NCBI GenBank assembly: GCA_030267215.1
Contig: JAJDJP010000002.1
Span: 62,001 to 126,000, forward strand
Direction: 5' to 3'
DNA: 64,000 bases
From: Ruminococcaceae bacterium OttesenSCG-928-A16
GTDB taxonomy: Bacteria; Bacillota; Clostridia; Oscillospirales; Ruminococcaceae
This document shows positions 35,381 to 43,796 of the stretch, one piece after another. The stretch's first letter is position 1. Each line of letters opens with the position of its first letter. The position numbers and the translations under genes are program-made. Below the pieces are notes generated by a model. It was not told where the DNA came from and ran no database searches. It was given only the letters and a program-made list of their open reading frames with translations.

Positions 35381-35389
35381 TGGTATAAT
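35381..35389 (+). promoter_or_regulatory. Extended -10 promoter before the 35428 gene
   Basis: TGG then TATAAT forms an extended -10, about 40 nt before the ATG. The -35 is weak. The rest of 35033-35427 is AT-rich and shows only a possible minus-strand rny promoter near 35119-35146 with an adjacent CAGGGGTACCCTG palindrome. Confidence 0.5.
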
Positions 35390-35427
35390 TTGGGGCAATA
35401 TTTTAAAATTGAAAGGAGTTTCAGCTT

Positions 35428-36078
35428 ATGTCACCTAAAGCTTTTAAAAAAGACAAGCCACTATTGGATATTTTTGAACGGGAACAAAGGAGTTTAAATG
35501 CTTTTGAACGTGGAAAGAACGCAGTGACTGTGAAAGAAAAGAAAACAGTTGTTCGAGAAATTAAATTGTTTTTTTTGAATTTTATGTCAAACTCCCCCTT
35601 AATCAAAACGATTGGGTATGCACTCTTAATTACTGGATTCATAATAGCTTTTATATATGGGGTTGGCCTCTTTAACAATAGTGCTTTCGAAAATTCTCAA
35701 GATAGGTCAACCACATATTTATATCTCACTGGGACTTTGATCGTACTTGGTTCATATTTTATTCTTGGAAACAATCTGGTTCCTTATCTAAAATATTTTT
35801 ATGTATTGCTCTTCTCTCCTTTCGCTTTATATGCGGCCGCATTTTATATTTTTTCAATTCTGTCAGCCATTAGGCTTCCCTTTCTCAAGCATCTTCTGGG
35901 CATACTTGGCCTTTTCTATTTTATATGTTTGTTGGTTTGGGTTCTTAAATTTATATATGCCGCAATTTCAAAAATAATTAAAAGTACCAAAAACAAAACA
36001 GGTAACAAAAATGAATTATTTAATTTATTCTCCGCAATAGTTGGGTTGGCCGCAAACATCGTGAAACTTTGGCAATAA
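35428..36078 (+). CDS. AT-rich orphan multi-pass membrane protein
   Basis: I recognise no family. The 216-residue product has a charged N-terminal third containing a partly repeated phrase, LDIFEREQRS and LNAFERGKNA. Four hydrophobic helices follow (IGYALLITGFIIAFIYG, YLTGTLIVLGSYFIL, YFYVLLFSPFALYAAAFYI, GILGLFYFICLLVWVLKF), then a Lys/Asn-rich stretch and a final amphipathic segment. Base and codon use are clearly more AT-rich than the neighbours (many TTT, AAA, ATA codons), hinting at recent transfer. GAAAGGAG precedes the ATG. It is monocistronic, just upstream of the thrS leader. Confidence 0.7.
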   Translation: MSPKAFKKDKPLLDIFEREQRSLNAFERGKNAVTVKEKKTVVREIKLFFLNFMSNSPLIKTIGYALLITGFIIAFIYGVGLFNNSAFENSQDRSTTYLYLTGTLIVLGSYFILGNNLVPYLKYFYVLLFSPFALYAAAFYIFSILSAIRLPFLKHLLGILGLFYFICLLVWVLKFIYAAISKIIKSTKNKTGNKNELFNLFSAIVGLAANIVKLWQ

Positions 36079-36093
36079 CCCCATTGTTAAAAG

Positions 36094-36122
36094 TTGACAC
36101 CCCGCCCCGCCAGTGATATTAT
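36094..36122 (+). promoter_or_regulatory. Sigma-A promoter of the thrS T-box transcript
   Basis: TTGACA, a 17-bp spacer and TATTAT. Transcription would begin near 36129. Confidence 0.85.
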
Positions 36123-36128
36123 TATTGT

Positions 36129-36368
36129 ATATTAAAAAAGCTACAACGCGGACACGAGCAGCCACCTACCCACATGCAGAGAGGGCTTTGATTGCTGAAA
36201 AAAGCCTATGTTGGGGCAACTGCTTACCACCGTACCAGCCGCAAAGGCGAACCTTTGCCGGGCCATGCCCGTTACCGCATGCAGAGTGGCATCTAGTTTT
36301 TTATGGTGTAATTCGGGTGGAACCGTGGGATTTCCTCACCCCGAGCCGTTGGCTTGGGGTGTTTTTTT
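36129..36368 (+). promoter_or_regulatory. T-box leader (tRNA-Thr responsive) with terminator
   Basis: T-box leaders sense uncharged tRNA. The antiterminator T-box GGGTGGAACCGTGG lies at 36315-36328. It is followed by the terminator hairpin CACCCCGAGCC / GGCTTGGGGTG (36337-36361) and seven T. Upstream, GAGCAG (36156-36161) can pair with CTGCTT (about 36220-36225), leaving a likely specifier codon ACC (Thr) at 36226-36228. The Stem I apical part carries AGAGAGGGC and a GGCTTT/AAAGCC stem. The specifier placement is my hand-fold. Confidence 0.88.
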
Positions 36369-36462
36369 ATGCCCCAGCAATTACAAATGGGAGTACCCCG
36401 CAAAGTGTGTTTGATGGCAAAAGAGAAAAGATTCGGTATGTTTCGCCCACAAAATGCGGTAA

Positions 36463-36547
36463 TGTCATTCCGAGGGCGCTTCTTGCCCGAAGAATCTTTA
36501 TTGTGTGGGCTGCGAGCGAAAGATTCTTCACTTCGTTCAGAATGACA
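36463..36547. repeat. TGTCATTC...GAATGACA inverted-repeat element, copy 2
   Basis: The ends TGTCATTC and GAATGACA are exact inverses, and GAAGAATCTTT / AAAGATTCTTC pair inside. The element lies between the T-box terminator and the thrS ribosome site, so it is transcribed in the read-through message. Confidence 0.75.
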
Positions 36548-36624
36548 GACAGATGGGTGTTTATAAAAATAGATTTACATATCCCTTACAAAGTGCATCA
36601 TCGAGTATAAAAGGAGAATTTATT

Positions 36625-38529
36625 ATGATTAAAGTTTGGTTAAAAGACGGCAGCATGCGAGAGTATGAAGCCGGCACCACCGTGGCCGAAGTTGCCAAAA
36701 GCCTTGGCATGGGCCTGTATAAAGCCGCTTGCGCTGGCCGGGTAAACGGCGAAGCCTGCGATTTGCGCACCCCGCTTACCGCCGATTGCAAGCTGGAAAT
36801 ATGCACCTTTGACGACCCCGATGGCCGCCATGCCTTTTGGCATACCAGCAGCCACATTTTGGCACAGGCTGTTTTACGCTTGTTCCCGGGCACCAAATTT
36901 GCCATTGGCCCGGCCATAGATAACGGCTTTTATTACGATTTTGACCCCGCTACCCCTTTTACCAACGAAGATTTGCCCGCCATTGAAGCAGAGATGAAAA
37001 AAATTGTAAAAGAGGCGCTGCCGGTAGAGCGCATTTTGGTAGATGCCGCCGAAGCCCAAAACCTGTTGAAAGACCAGCCTTACAAGCTGGAACTGCTGCA
37101 AAAGCACGCCGATGCAGGCGAGCAAATTAGCCTATATACCCAAGGCGAATTTATAGACCTTTGCGCCGGCCCCCACCTAATGGACACCGCCCCGGTAAAG
37201 GCTATTAAGCTTACCAGCGCCACTGGTGCTTATTGGCATGGAGACAGCAACCTGCCCATGCTAAGCCGCATTTACGGCACCGCCTACCCCAAACAAAGCG
37301 AGTTGGACGCCTACCTTGTAATGCTGGAGGAAGCGAAAAAACGCGACCACCGTAAACTTGGCAAAGATTTGCATCTGTTTGCCCTGCTGGAAGAAGGCCC
37401 GGGCTTCCCCTTCTTTTTGCCAAACGGCATGGTGCTTAAAAACGAGTTGCTTGCCTACTGGCGCGAAATACACCGCAAGGCCGGGTACAGCGAAATTTCT
37501 ACCCCCATTATGCTAAACCGCACCCTGTGGGAGCGCAGCGGCCACTGGGGCCACTACAAAAACAACATGTACACCACCACCATAGATGAAACCGAATTTG
37601 CCATTAAACCCATGAACTGCCCCGGCAGCATTTTGGTGTACAAAACCCAACCCCACAGTTACAGAGACCTACCCCTGCGCTTGGGCGAACTTGGCCTTGT
37701 GCACCGGCACGAGCTTTCGGGCGCGTTGCACGGCCTAATGCGGGTGCGCAGCTTTACGCAGGATGATGCCCACATTTACATGATGCCCAGCCAGATTAAG
37801 GAAGAAATTATCCGGGTGGTAAAACTTATCGACGAAGTGTACTCGCTGTTTGGCTTTGAGTATAAAATAGAGCTTTCTACCATGCCAGAAGACCACATGG
37901 GCGAGCTGGCCGATTGGGAAGCCGCCACCGATGCACTGCGTGGTGCCATGGATGAACTGGGCCGCAGCTACACTATTAACGAGGGCGACGGCGCCTTTTA
38001 CGGGCCTAAGCTAGATTTTCATTTGGTGGACGCCATTGGCCGTACCTGGCAGTGCGGCACCATCCAGCTAGATTTTCAGCTGCCCGAACGTTTTGAGATG
38101 GAATACACCGGCGAAGACGGCCAAAAGCACCGCCCGGTAATGATACACCGTGTTGTGTTTGGCTCGGTAGAGCGATTTATTGGTATTTTAATCGAACATT
38201 TTGCCGGGGCCTTCCCCGCTTGGCTGGCGCCGGTGCAGGTAATGCTGGTGCCCATTAGCGAGGGGCACCATGAGTATGCCCAGCAGGTAAAAGCCCGGCT
38301 AGAGGCCGAGGGCCTGCGGGTAGAGGCCGACCTGCGCAACGAAAAAATGGGCTATAAAATACGCGAAGCCCAGCTGCAAAAAATACCCTATATGCTGGTG
38401 ATGGGCGACAAAGAAGTAGCCGACGGCACCGTGGCCGTGCGTGCCCGCAAAGAAGAAAAAGGCGGCGTAAAAACCGTAGACGATTTTATAAGCAGCATTA
38501 TGGAAGAAATTTACAGCCGAAGCTTATAA
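36625..38529 (+). CDS. thrS: Threonyl-tRNA synthetase
   Basis: ThrRS charges tRNA-Thr. The 634-residue protein has an N-terminal TGS domain (IKVWLKDGSMREYEAGTT), the second additional editing domain (FWHTSSHILAQAV with its HxxxH, and the later CAGPH), a class II core (RTLWERSGHWGHYKNNMY, the zinc Cys in MKP-x-NCPGS form IKPMNCPGSILVY, and VHRHELSGALHGLMRVR), and the anticodon-binding domain (VMLVPISEGHHEYAQQV). The ATG at 36625 is preceded by AAAGGAG. Expression is controlled by the T-box leader, and a terminator follows. Confidence 0.97.
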   Translation: MIKVWLKDGSMREYEAGTTVAEVAKSLGMGLYKAACAGRVNGEACDLRTPLTADCKLEICTFDDPDGRHAFWHTSSHILAQAVLRLFPGTKFAIGPAIDNGFYYDFDPATPFTNEDLPAIEAEMKKIVKEALPVERILVDAAEAQNLLKDQPYKLELLQKHADAGEQISLYTQGEFIDLCAGPHLMDTAPVKAIKLTSATGAYWHGDSNLPMLSRIYGTAYPKQSELDAYLVMLEEAKKRDHRKLGKDLHLFALLEEGPGFPFFLPNGMVLKNELLAYWREIHRKAGYSEISTPIMLNRTLWERSGHWGHYKNNMYTTTIDETEFAIKPMNCPGSILVYKTQPHSYRDLPLRLGELGLVHRHELSGALHGLMRVRSFTQDDAHIYMMPSQIKEEIIRVVKLIDEVYSLFGFEYKIELSTMPEDHMGELADWEAATDALRGAMDELGRSYTINEGDGAFYGPKLDFHLVDAIGRTWQCGTIQLDFQLPERFEMEYTGEDGQKHRPVMIHRVVFGSVERFIGILIEHFAGAFPAWLAPVQVMLVPISEGHHEYAQQVKARLEAEGLRVEADLRNEKMGYKIREAQLQKIPYMLVMGDKEVADGTVAVRARKEEKGGVKTVDDFISSIMEEIYSRSL

Positions 38530-38551
38530 TATTAAATAGGCAAAAAGCAGT

Positions 38552-38580
38552 AAACCGGCACCCAAATGGGTGCCGGTTTT
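38552..38580 (+). terminator. Terminator after thrS
   Basis: AAACCGGCACCC, AAAT, GGGTGCCGGTTTT: a 12-bp stem and T run. Confidence 0.88.
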
Positions 38581-38606
38581 GTTATTCGTCCCTATATTCA
38601 GCGTAT

Positions 38607-39362
38607 TTAAATATCTATCTCAAGGCCTACCGGGCAATGGTCGCTGCCAAAAACATCGGGGTAAATCAGGCTATCTTTTACTTTGGGCATAAGCCGGTTG
38701 CTTACCACAAAATAATCGATACGCCAACCGGCATTGTTGGCACGGGCATTGAAGCGGTAGCTCCACCAAGAGTAGGCCCCGGTTTTGTCTGGGTACAGGG
38801 CACGGTAGGTATCGGTAAAACCGCTTTGCAAAAGTTCGGTCATTTTGCCACGCTCCTGGTCCGAAAATCCGGCCTGGCCACGGTTGGGCCCGGGGTTTTT
38901 CAGGTCAATTTCGTTGTGGGCAACGTTTAAATCTCCACAATAAATCACCGGCTTCTTTTTGTCTAGCTCCAACAAATAAGCACGCAGGTCATCCTCCCAC
39001 TGCATGCGGTATTCAATGCGCTTTAGCTCTGGCTGGGCGTTGGGGGTATACACGTTTACCAGGTAAAACCCGGGGTATTCCAGCGTTATGGCACGGCCTT
39101 CGGTGCCATGCAAATCAATGCCAATGCCCAGTTGCTGGTTTATTGGCGTTTGGCGTGTAAACACCGCTGTGCCACTATACCCTTTGCGCTCGGCACTGTT
39201 CCAATATTGTGTATACCCTTCGGGGTTAAACTCTGCCTGGCCGGGTTGCATTTTGGTTTCTTGCAGGCAAAACACATCGGCATCTAACATATTAAAGGCC
39301 TGCTCAAAATCTTTTTTCAGCACCGCCCTAAATCCGTTTACGTTCCAGCTTATCAGTTTCAT
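38607..39362 (-). CDS. xth: Exodeoxyribonuclease III (AP endonuclease)
   Basis: The enzyme cuts at abasic sites and has 3' exonuclease and phosphatase activity in base excision repair. The 251 residues show MKLISWNVNGFRAVLKK, LQETKMQPGQAEF with the metal Glu, the YTPNAQ loop, YCGDLNVAHNEIDLKNP with Asp-x-Asn, WWSYR and the late FGSDHCPVGLEI with the catalytic Asp-His. It is convergent with thrS and probably shares its terminator region. The start ATG at 39360-39362 has GAGGAA just upstream. Confidence 0.95.
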   Translation of the reverse strand: MKLISWNVNGFRAVLKKDFEQAFNMLDADVFCLQETKMQPGQAEFNPEGYTQYWNSAERKGYSGTAVFTRQTPINQQLGIGIDLHGTEGRAITLEYPGFYLVNVYTPNAQPELKRIEYRMQWEDDLRAYLLELDKKKPVIYCGDLNVAHNEIDLKNPGPNRGQAGFSDQERGKMTELLQSGFTDTYRALYPDKTGAYSWWSYRFNARANNAGWRIDYFVVSNRLMPKVKDSLIYPDVFGSDHCPVGLEIDI

Positions 39363-39457
39363 GTATCTTCCTCTTTTCTGGCAAAGCGCTGCCAGTTAAA
39401 TTATTCGTTGGTTAAAGCATATCATATTGCTGCTTTTATAAACAAGGCTAAACGCAA

Positions 39458-39491
39458 CAATCCCCACAAAGCAAATGCTTTGTGGGGATTG
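39458..39491. terminator. Hairpin after the small lipoprotein gene
   Basis: CAATCCCCACAAAGCA and its exact inverse flank a 2-nt loop, a 16-bp stem. It lies between the convergent-side end of the 39510 gene and the xth start. Confidence 0.8.
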
Positions 39492-39509
39492 TGTAAAAAC
39501 TACCTTACA

Positions 39510-39776
39510 TTAAGCGGCTACACTAGAAGCATCGCTCTCTACTTCAGAAGCAGCACTTTCTACAGCGCTTTCCACCTCAGAAGGGGCCGCTTCTACTTCA
39601 GAAGCAACACTGGCGCTATCCACGCTGCTTTCTACTTCGCTGGCAACGCTAGCCACAGAGGCTACCGAGGCCGCCGACGCTACCGAAGCAGGGGTAGATG
39701 TGGTGTTATCGGTGCAGGCAACAAGGCCAAGGCCCATAACAGCGGTTATGCAAGCAACAGCAATTAGTTTTTTCAT
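39510..39776 (-). CDS. Small lipoprotein with low-complexity Ala/Ser/Val/Glu tail
   Basis: The 88-residue product has a lipoprotein signal MKKLIAVACITAVMGLG followed by LVAC. After a short Thr-rich stretch come about 60 residues built only from Ala, Ser, Val, Glu and Asp, in repeats such as SVASEVE and AASEVES. No catalytic fold is possible. It may be a surface spacer or charge coat. A similar VESDAS tail ends the 54325-55584 protein. GGAGAAA precedes the ATG. The function is unknown. Confidence 0.7.
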   Translation of the reverse strand: MKKLIAVACITAVMGLGLVACTDNTTSTPASVASAASVASVASVASEVESSVDSASVASEVEAAPSEVESAVESAASEVESDASSVAA

Positions 39777-39868
39777 ACGTTTTCTCCTTTAATGCAACAT
39801 AAAAATTGATGTTTTATTTTTGGACAGTGCAAAGTATTTCTAAAAATCTCTGCTGCCCAACATTGCCT

Positions 39869-39897
39869 ATTATAGCCCCGATATTGTGAAAGTTCTA
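39869..39897 (-). promoter_or_regulatory. Possible promoter of the small lipoprotein
   Basis: Minus-strand TAGAAC, 17 bp, perfect TATAAT. The -35 is poor. Confidence 0.4.
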
Positions 39898-40211
39898 CAA
39901 AAAAATTGGTACATTTTTATTACAATTGTCTTGCTAAAAGGTTACAATCACCAGTAAAGGCTTGGTTTTTTAGGCAATTTCACCATAGCTTTTTTCTAAA
40001 GTCAGTCATTTATCTATTCGTTTTTCTGTTATACATGCAAAAATAACCAAATTTTCTTATAAAATCGGCCTTGTAACATCTTTGGTACACTACAACCCTT
40101 TTGCCTTTTTAAATGGGCGTTATTTTGGTTTTTAGCACGCACTTGTGCATTTGCTGTAAACAGATATTTTCAAAATATACAATAAATCCCCCTTTCTTTT
40201 GTTTAAAACTG

Positions 40212-40240
40212 TTGCAAAAGTCAATCCTTATGTGTAAAAT
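40212..40240 (+). promoter_or_regulatory. Sigma-A promoter of the rod-like RNA
   Basis: TTGCAA, a 17-bp spacer and TAAAAT, with a start expected near 40247. It lies just upstream of the structured region. The rest of 39900-40210 is AT-rich without features. Confidence 0.7.
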
Positions 40241-40246
40241 AGATAT

Positions 40247-40562
40247 TATTATAGAAGAAGTTTAGCTAATCTTTACAATTCAGGCTTTCGGTCCGTGTAG
40301 GTGCACATCCGCAAATTGAAGAAATAACCAAAACCAAGCAGGTTTGTGGTTCCTCAAGATACTTTTTAGAAGAAATGATTTGCTCCGGGGTGTTCGCCTT
40401 CCGGCGAACAGGCATAACCTGGTTGTGCACCGGGCGGTTTGCAGGGCAAATTCTTCGATAAAAAGCACCGAAGAGGTACCACAAAGGCGCCGGGTTTGGG
40501 CGTTTTAGTGGTTTGAGGGCGTACACCAAGGCCGGGCAGCAAAAGAAGGGATATGTGGCATT
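40247..40562 (+). ncRNA. Long rod-like structured RNA (6S-like or leader of the CdaR-like gene)
   Basis: Nested helices can be drawn by hand: CGGTC/GGCCG (40289-40293 with 40530-40534); an 18-bp imperfect helix 40300-40317 with 40510-40527; TTTGTGG-CCTC with GAGG-CCACAAA (40343-40355 with 40473-40485); CTTTTTA-GAAGAA with TTCTTC-TAAAAAG (40362-40374 with 40451-40465); TTTGC/GCAAA; and a TGTTCGCC hairpin (40391-40410). A bubble of about 25 nt on each side (40318-40342, 40486-40509) separates two long stems. That is the layout of 6S RNA, although it is longer than usual. It could equally be the 5' leader of the gene at 40563. Confidence 0.6.
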
Positions 40563-41651
40563 ATGGCAAACCGTGTATTTCAGGGTGTTGTATACCAAAT
40601 GAAGGATACCATTGGGCGCACCGCTGGCGTTGTAGACGAAACCGGCACCGTTGTTTCTTGTACCGACCTTGCCCAAATTGGCGAGGTGCACGAGGAATTT
40701 TTAACCGACCCTATGGGTGCCGCAAACGATAAATTTGCCAAGGGCGGCTATTCTTACCACCTGTTTTCTTCGGGCCGCCGCAACGAGTATGCCGCCTTTG
40801 TAGAAGGCGCCGACGGCGAAGCCGCAAAGCTGGCCGCCATTGTGGCCATTAGCCTGCAAAACATTTTGCAATACCACGACGAAAAATTTGATAAATCTAA
40901 CTTTATTAAAAATATTGTGCTGGAAAATATTTTGCCGGGCGATATTTATGCCAAAGCACGCGAGCTGCATTTTGCCACCGATGTAGCGCGGGTGGTGCTG
41001 CTTATTCGTGTAACCAGCGGCAACGATATTTCTGCCTACGATATTGTGAACGGGTTGTTCCCCGATAAGCAAAAAGATTTTGTTTTTAACGTGAACGAAT
41101 CGGACACGGTGCTGGTAAAAGAAATTAAGCGCGGCATTGACGAAAAGGATATTGAGAAACTGGCCGCCTCGATTGTGGACACCCTGAACGGCGAGCATTA
41201 TATTAAAACCGTGGTGGGCATTGGCACCCCAATTTATAATATTAAAGATTTAGCCGCCAGCTTTAAAGAAGCACAAATTGCGCTGGAAGTTGGCAAAGTG
41301 TTCGACTCTGAGCAGGCGATTGTGAACTACAACCATTTGGGCATTGCCCGTTTAATTTACCAGCTGCCCACCACCCTGTGCGAAATGTTTTTAAAAGAGG
41401 TTTTCAACCACGGCAGCATCGATTCTTTGGACGAAGAAACCCTGTTTACCATTCAGCGTTTCTTCGAAAACAACCTCAATGTTTCCGAAACCTCGCGCGG
41501 GTTATTTGTGCACCGCAACACGCTGGTTTACCGGCTAGAAAAAATTAAAAAACTAACCGGGTTAGATTTACGTGAATTTGACGATGCTATTGTATTTAAG
41601 GTTGCCCTAATGGTTAAAAAATACCTGAACTCGAACCCTGTAAAATATTGA
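40563..41651 (+). CDS. CdaR/PucR-like transcriptional regulator
   Basis: The 362-residue protein has an N-terminal sensor region (residues 1-100, resembling the sugar-diacid CdaR N-domain: GVVDETGTVVSCTDLAQIG), a central region of degenerate cyclase type (residues 120-260), and a C-terminal PucR helix-turn-helix: TLFTIQRFFENNLNVSET then RGLFVHRNTLVYRLEKIKK and FDDAIVFKVALMV. Members sense diacids or nucleobases, but no target is evident here. It lies directly after the structured RNA with an AGAAGGG site. A palindromic element separates it from ftsE. Confidence 0.82.
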   Translation: MANRVFQGVVYQMKDTIGRTAGVVDETGTVVSCTDLAQIGEVHEEFLTDPMGAANDKFAKGGYSYHLFSSGRRNEYAAFVEGADGEAAKLAAIVAISLQNILQYHDEKFDKSNFIKNIVLENILPGDIYAKARELHFATDVARVVLLIRVTSGNDISAYDIVNGLFPDKQKDFVFNVNESDTVLVKEIKRGIDEKDIEKLAASIVDTLNGEHYIKTVVGIGTPIYNIKDLAASFKEAQIALEVGKVFDSEQAIVNYNHLGIARLIYQLPTTLCEMFLKEVFNHGSIDSLDEETLFTIQRFFENNLNVSETSRGLFVHRNTLVYRLEKIKKLTGLDLREFDDAIVFKVALMVKKYLNSNPVKY

Positions 41652-41675
41652 TAAGCGCACCAAAATGTGATACTA

Positions 41676-41870
41676 TAGGACCATCGTTTACTTAGAGTGT
41701 GTTTTCAAATCTCCAAAACGCCAAATCCGGCATCTTTTGCGCCCTTCTACGTTGCTTACCCTTGCAAACCACCTAGGTTTACTGCGGATAAGCGCCTTGA
41801 AATGCAGCAAAACCTGCTCGGTTTTATGCATTTTTCCGATTTGAAAACACACTCTAGAACGATGGTCCTA
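41676..41870. mobile_element. 195-bp MITE-like palindromic element
   Basis: The left end TAGGACCATCGTT, then AGAGTGTGTTTTCAAATC, is mirrored at 41838-41870 apart from a small insertion (TACTT versus CT). Both ends terminate in TA, as with Tc1/IS630-type MITEs that duplicate TA. No transposase is encoded inside. The rest of 41652-42049 has no gene. Confidence 0.75.
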
Positions 41871-42049
41871 TTCAATATTTTGGGCAATTGGTTTTTTGCA
41901 AAACACCAGTGCGCCCTGCTTTTTTGCGTGTAAGAATAAAAAGTTTGAATAAATTATGACCCTATTTTGTGCCCATTGCGGCCGGTTTTGCGCTTGTGTT
42001 ACGGTTACACCCGGCAAGCCGCCCCGCACTTAACGGAGGAAACCAACAA

Positions 42050-42769
42050 ATGGCGAGAAATTCCATTGTGTCAGATGAATCGGTTATGATTAGTTTATCG
42101 AATGTAAAAAAGGTTTACCCCGGTGGCAATGTTGCGCTACAAAATGTAAACCTGGAAATTAACCGTGGGGAATTTGTGTTTGTGCTCGGGCATTCGGGCG
42201 CGGGCAAAAGCACCTTTTTAAAGCTTATTTTGCGCGAAGAAACCGCCACCGCCGGCCGTGTGGTGGTAAACGGAAGAGATTTATCCAAAATACGCCAGCG
42301 GGATATCCCCTACATGCGGCGTGGGCTTGGCGTGGTTTTTCAAGATTTTAGGCTGATACCCACCATGACCGCTTTCGAAAACGTGGCCTTTGCCATGCGT
42401 GTAACCAATATATCCGAGCGGGAAATTAGAAAACGTGTGCCCTATGTGCTAAATTTGGTGGGCCTTGCGGGCAAAGCCAAAAGCCTGCCCGCCGAAATGA
42501 GCGGCGGCGAACAACAACGTGTAGCCTTGGCGCGTGCCCTTGTGCACTCTCCGCCAATTATTATTGCAGACGAACCCACCGGAAATATTGATCCCGAGCT
42601 TTCGGTGGAAATTATGGAACTATTAAAAGCCATTAACATGGTGGGCACCACCGTGGTGGTGGTTACGCACGAGCACGAACTGGCGCAGCGTTTTTCTGAG
42701 CGCATTATCACCATAGACCACGGCACCGTGGTAGACGATGTGTGGCAGAAGGGGGGCGCCAACATATGA
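42050..42769 (+). CDS. ftsE: Cell division ATP-binding protein FtsE
   Basis: FtsE is the cytoplasmic ATPase of the FtsEX complex, which activates peptidoglycan hydrolases. The 239 residues include Walker [10 protein letters not shown], the Q-loop [10 protein letters not shown], signature MSGGEQQR, Walker [15 protein letters not shown] and the H-loop THEHEL. The ATG at 42050 follows GGAGGA by 7-8 nt, giving an N-terminal extension of 12 residues ([11 protein letters not shown]) before the usual ISLSNV start. It overlaps ftsX by ATGA. Confidence 0.96.
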   Translation: MARNSIVSDESVMISLSNVKKVYPGGNVALQNVNLEINRGEFVFVLGHSGAGKSTFLKLILREETATAGRVVVNGRDLSKIRQRDIPYMRRGLGVVFQDFRLIPTMTAFENVAFAMRVTNISEREIRKRVPYVLNLVGLAGKAKSLPAEMSGGEQQRVALARALVHSPPIIIADEPTGNIDPELSVEIMELLKAINMVGTTVVVVTHEHELAQRFSERIITIDHGTVVDDVWQKGGANI

Positions 42770-43662
42770 AACTTGGCAGCTTTAGGTACCTTGTAAAACA
42801 AGGCTGGAAAGGCATGGCCGCCAACCGGTTAATGACCCTTGCTAGTATTGGTGTTTTAACCGCCTGTTTAATTATTACCGGCATTGCCAGCCTGCTTTCG
42901 TTAAATGTAAACCGTGTAATAGATTATTTAGGCAACCAAAACGAAATTGTTGTTTATTTATACGATATTTCGCAGGAAGAAATGGATGCGCTTGGCGCCG
43001 CCATTGTGCAAACCCCCAATGTAAAAGAAGCCACGTCGGTTTCTAAAGAAGAAGCTTTAGAGCAGATGAAAGGCTGGATGGGAGACTACGCCAATTTGCT
43101 GGATAATTACCCCACCATTTTGCCGGCCAGTTTCCGTGTTACGGTAGAAGATTTAAGCCTGCTTGCCCAAACCAACGAGCAACTTAAAATAATGCCCGGG
43201 GTAGAAAGTACCTCGGCTCCTTCGGAGCTTGCCGGCGTTATGGTGGTGCTTAAAAACGCCGTTAACTACGGTGGCTGGGCACTGGTACTTATTCTGGCGC
43301 TGGTTTCTATTATTATTATAAGCAACACCATACGCCTTACGGTGTTTGCCCGCCGCCGCGAAATTAGCATTATGAAGTATGTTGGCGCTACCAACACCTT
43401 TATTCGCCTGCCTTTTTTTGTAGAGGGTATGACCGTTGGCCTTGTTTCGGGGTTAATTGGCGCAGGGGTAGTATGCGGTGCTTATTATTTGGTTATGCAG
43501 TACATTCAAGGCAGCCAAAACCTGTGGGTGGCGGCTATTATCTCTAACCTTTTGCCGCTGCAAAGCATTTGGCTTTATGTTGTGCTTGCCTTTGTGGCTT
43601 TTGGCCTGTTTATTGGCGGCATTGGCACCACCAACAGCATTCGCAAACATTTAAAAGTGTAG
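42766..43662 (+). CDS. ftsX: Cell division protein FtsX
   Basis: FtsX is the four-helix membrane partner of FtsE and contacts the extracellular hydrolase regulator. The 298-residue protein has a first helix ([19 protein letters not shown]), a large extracytoplasmic loop (residues about 45-165, [17 protein letters not shown] onwards) and three C-terminal helices, with the cytoplasmic [19 protein letters not shown] loop. GGGGGG and coupling through the ATGA overlap drive translation. The adjacent M23 genes fit the FtsEX-hydrolase pathway of Gram-positives. Confidence 0.95.
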   Translation: MKLGSFRYLVKQGWKGMAANRLMTLASIGVLTACLIITGIASLLSLNVNRVIDYLGNQNEIVVYLYDISQEEMDALGAAIVQTPNVKEATSVSKEEALEQMKGWMGDYANLLDNYPTILPASFRVTVEDLSLLAQTNEQLKIMPGVESTSAPSELAGVMVVLKNAVNYGGWALVLILALVSIIIISNTIRLTVFARRREISIMKYVGATNTFIRLPFFVEGMTVGLVSGLIGAGVVCGAYYLVMQYIQGSQNLWVAAIISNLLPLQSIWLYVVLAFVAFGLFIGGIGTTNSIRKHLKV

Positions 43663-43669
43663 CAACTAG

Positions 43670-43693
43670 GCCTTTGCAAGCATTTGCAAAGGC
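43670..43693 (+). terminator. Hairpin between ftsX and the first M23 gene
   Basis: GCCTTTGCAA, GCAT, TTGCAAAGGC: a perfect 10-bp stem. The T-poor 3' side suggests attenuation or mRNA processing within the operon. Confidence 0.6.
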
Positions 43694-43796
43694 TGTTCGT
43701 GTTTATACAGTTGGGGCTGGTTTAGCCACCCTTGCCAGCAACAATGCACTGGCAACCACCTGTAACAAACAAACCGCTACTTCGGAGGTACACCCT

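Noticed and set aside
36505-36624. N-terminal extension of ThrRS
   Set aside because: It would be read from the inserted repeat; the TGS domain begins at the ATG at 36625 with a clear AAAGGAG site.
40266-40691. Minus-strand frames over the rod-like RNA and the regulator start
   Set aside because: They are antisense to a strong gene and open only because of the paired arms of the RNA.
43569-43796. N-terminal extension of the first M23 protein into ftsX
   Set aside because: The signal peptide and GGAGG site place the start at 43797.
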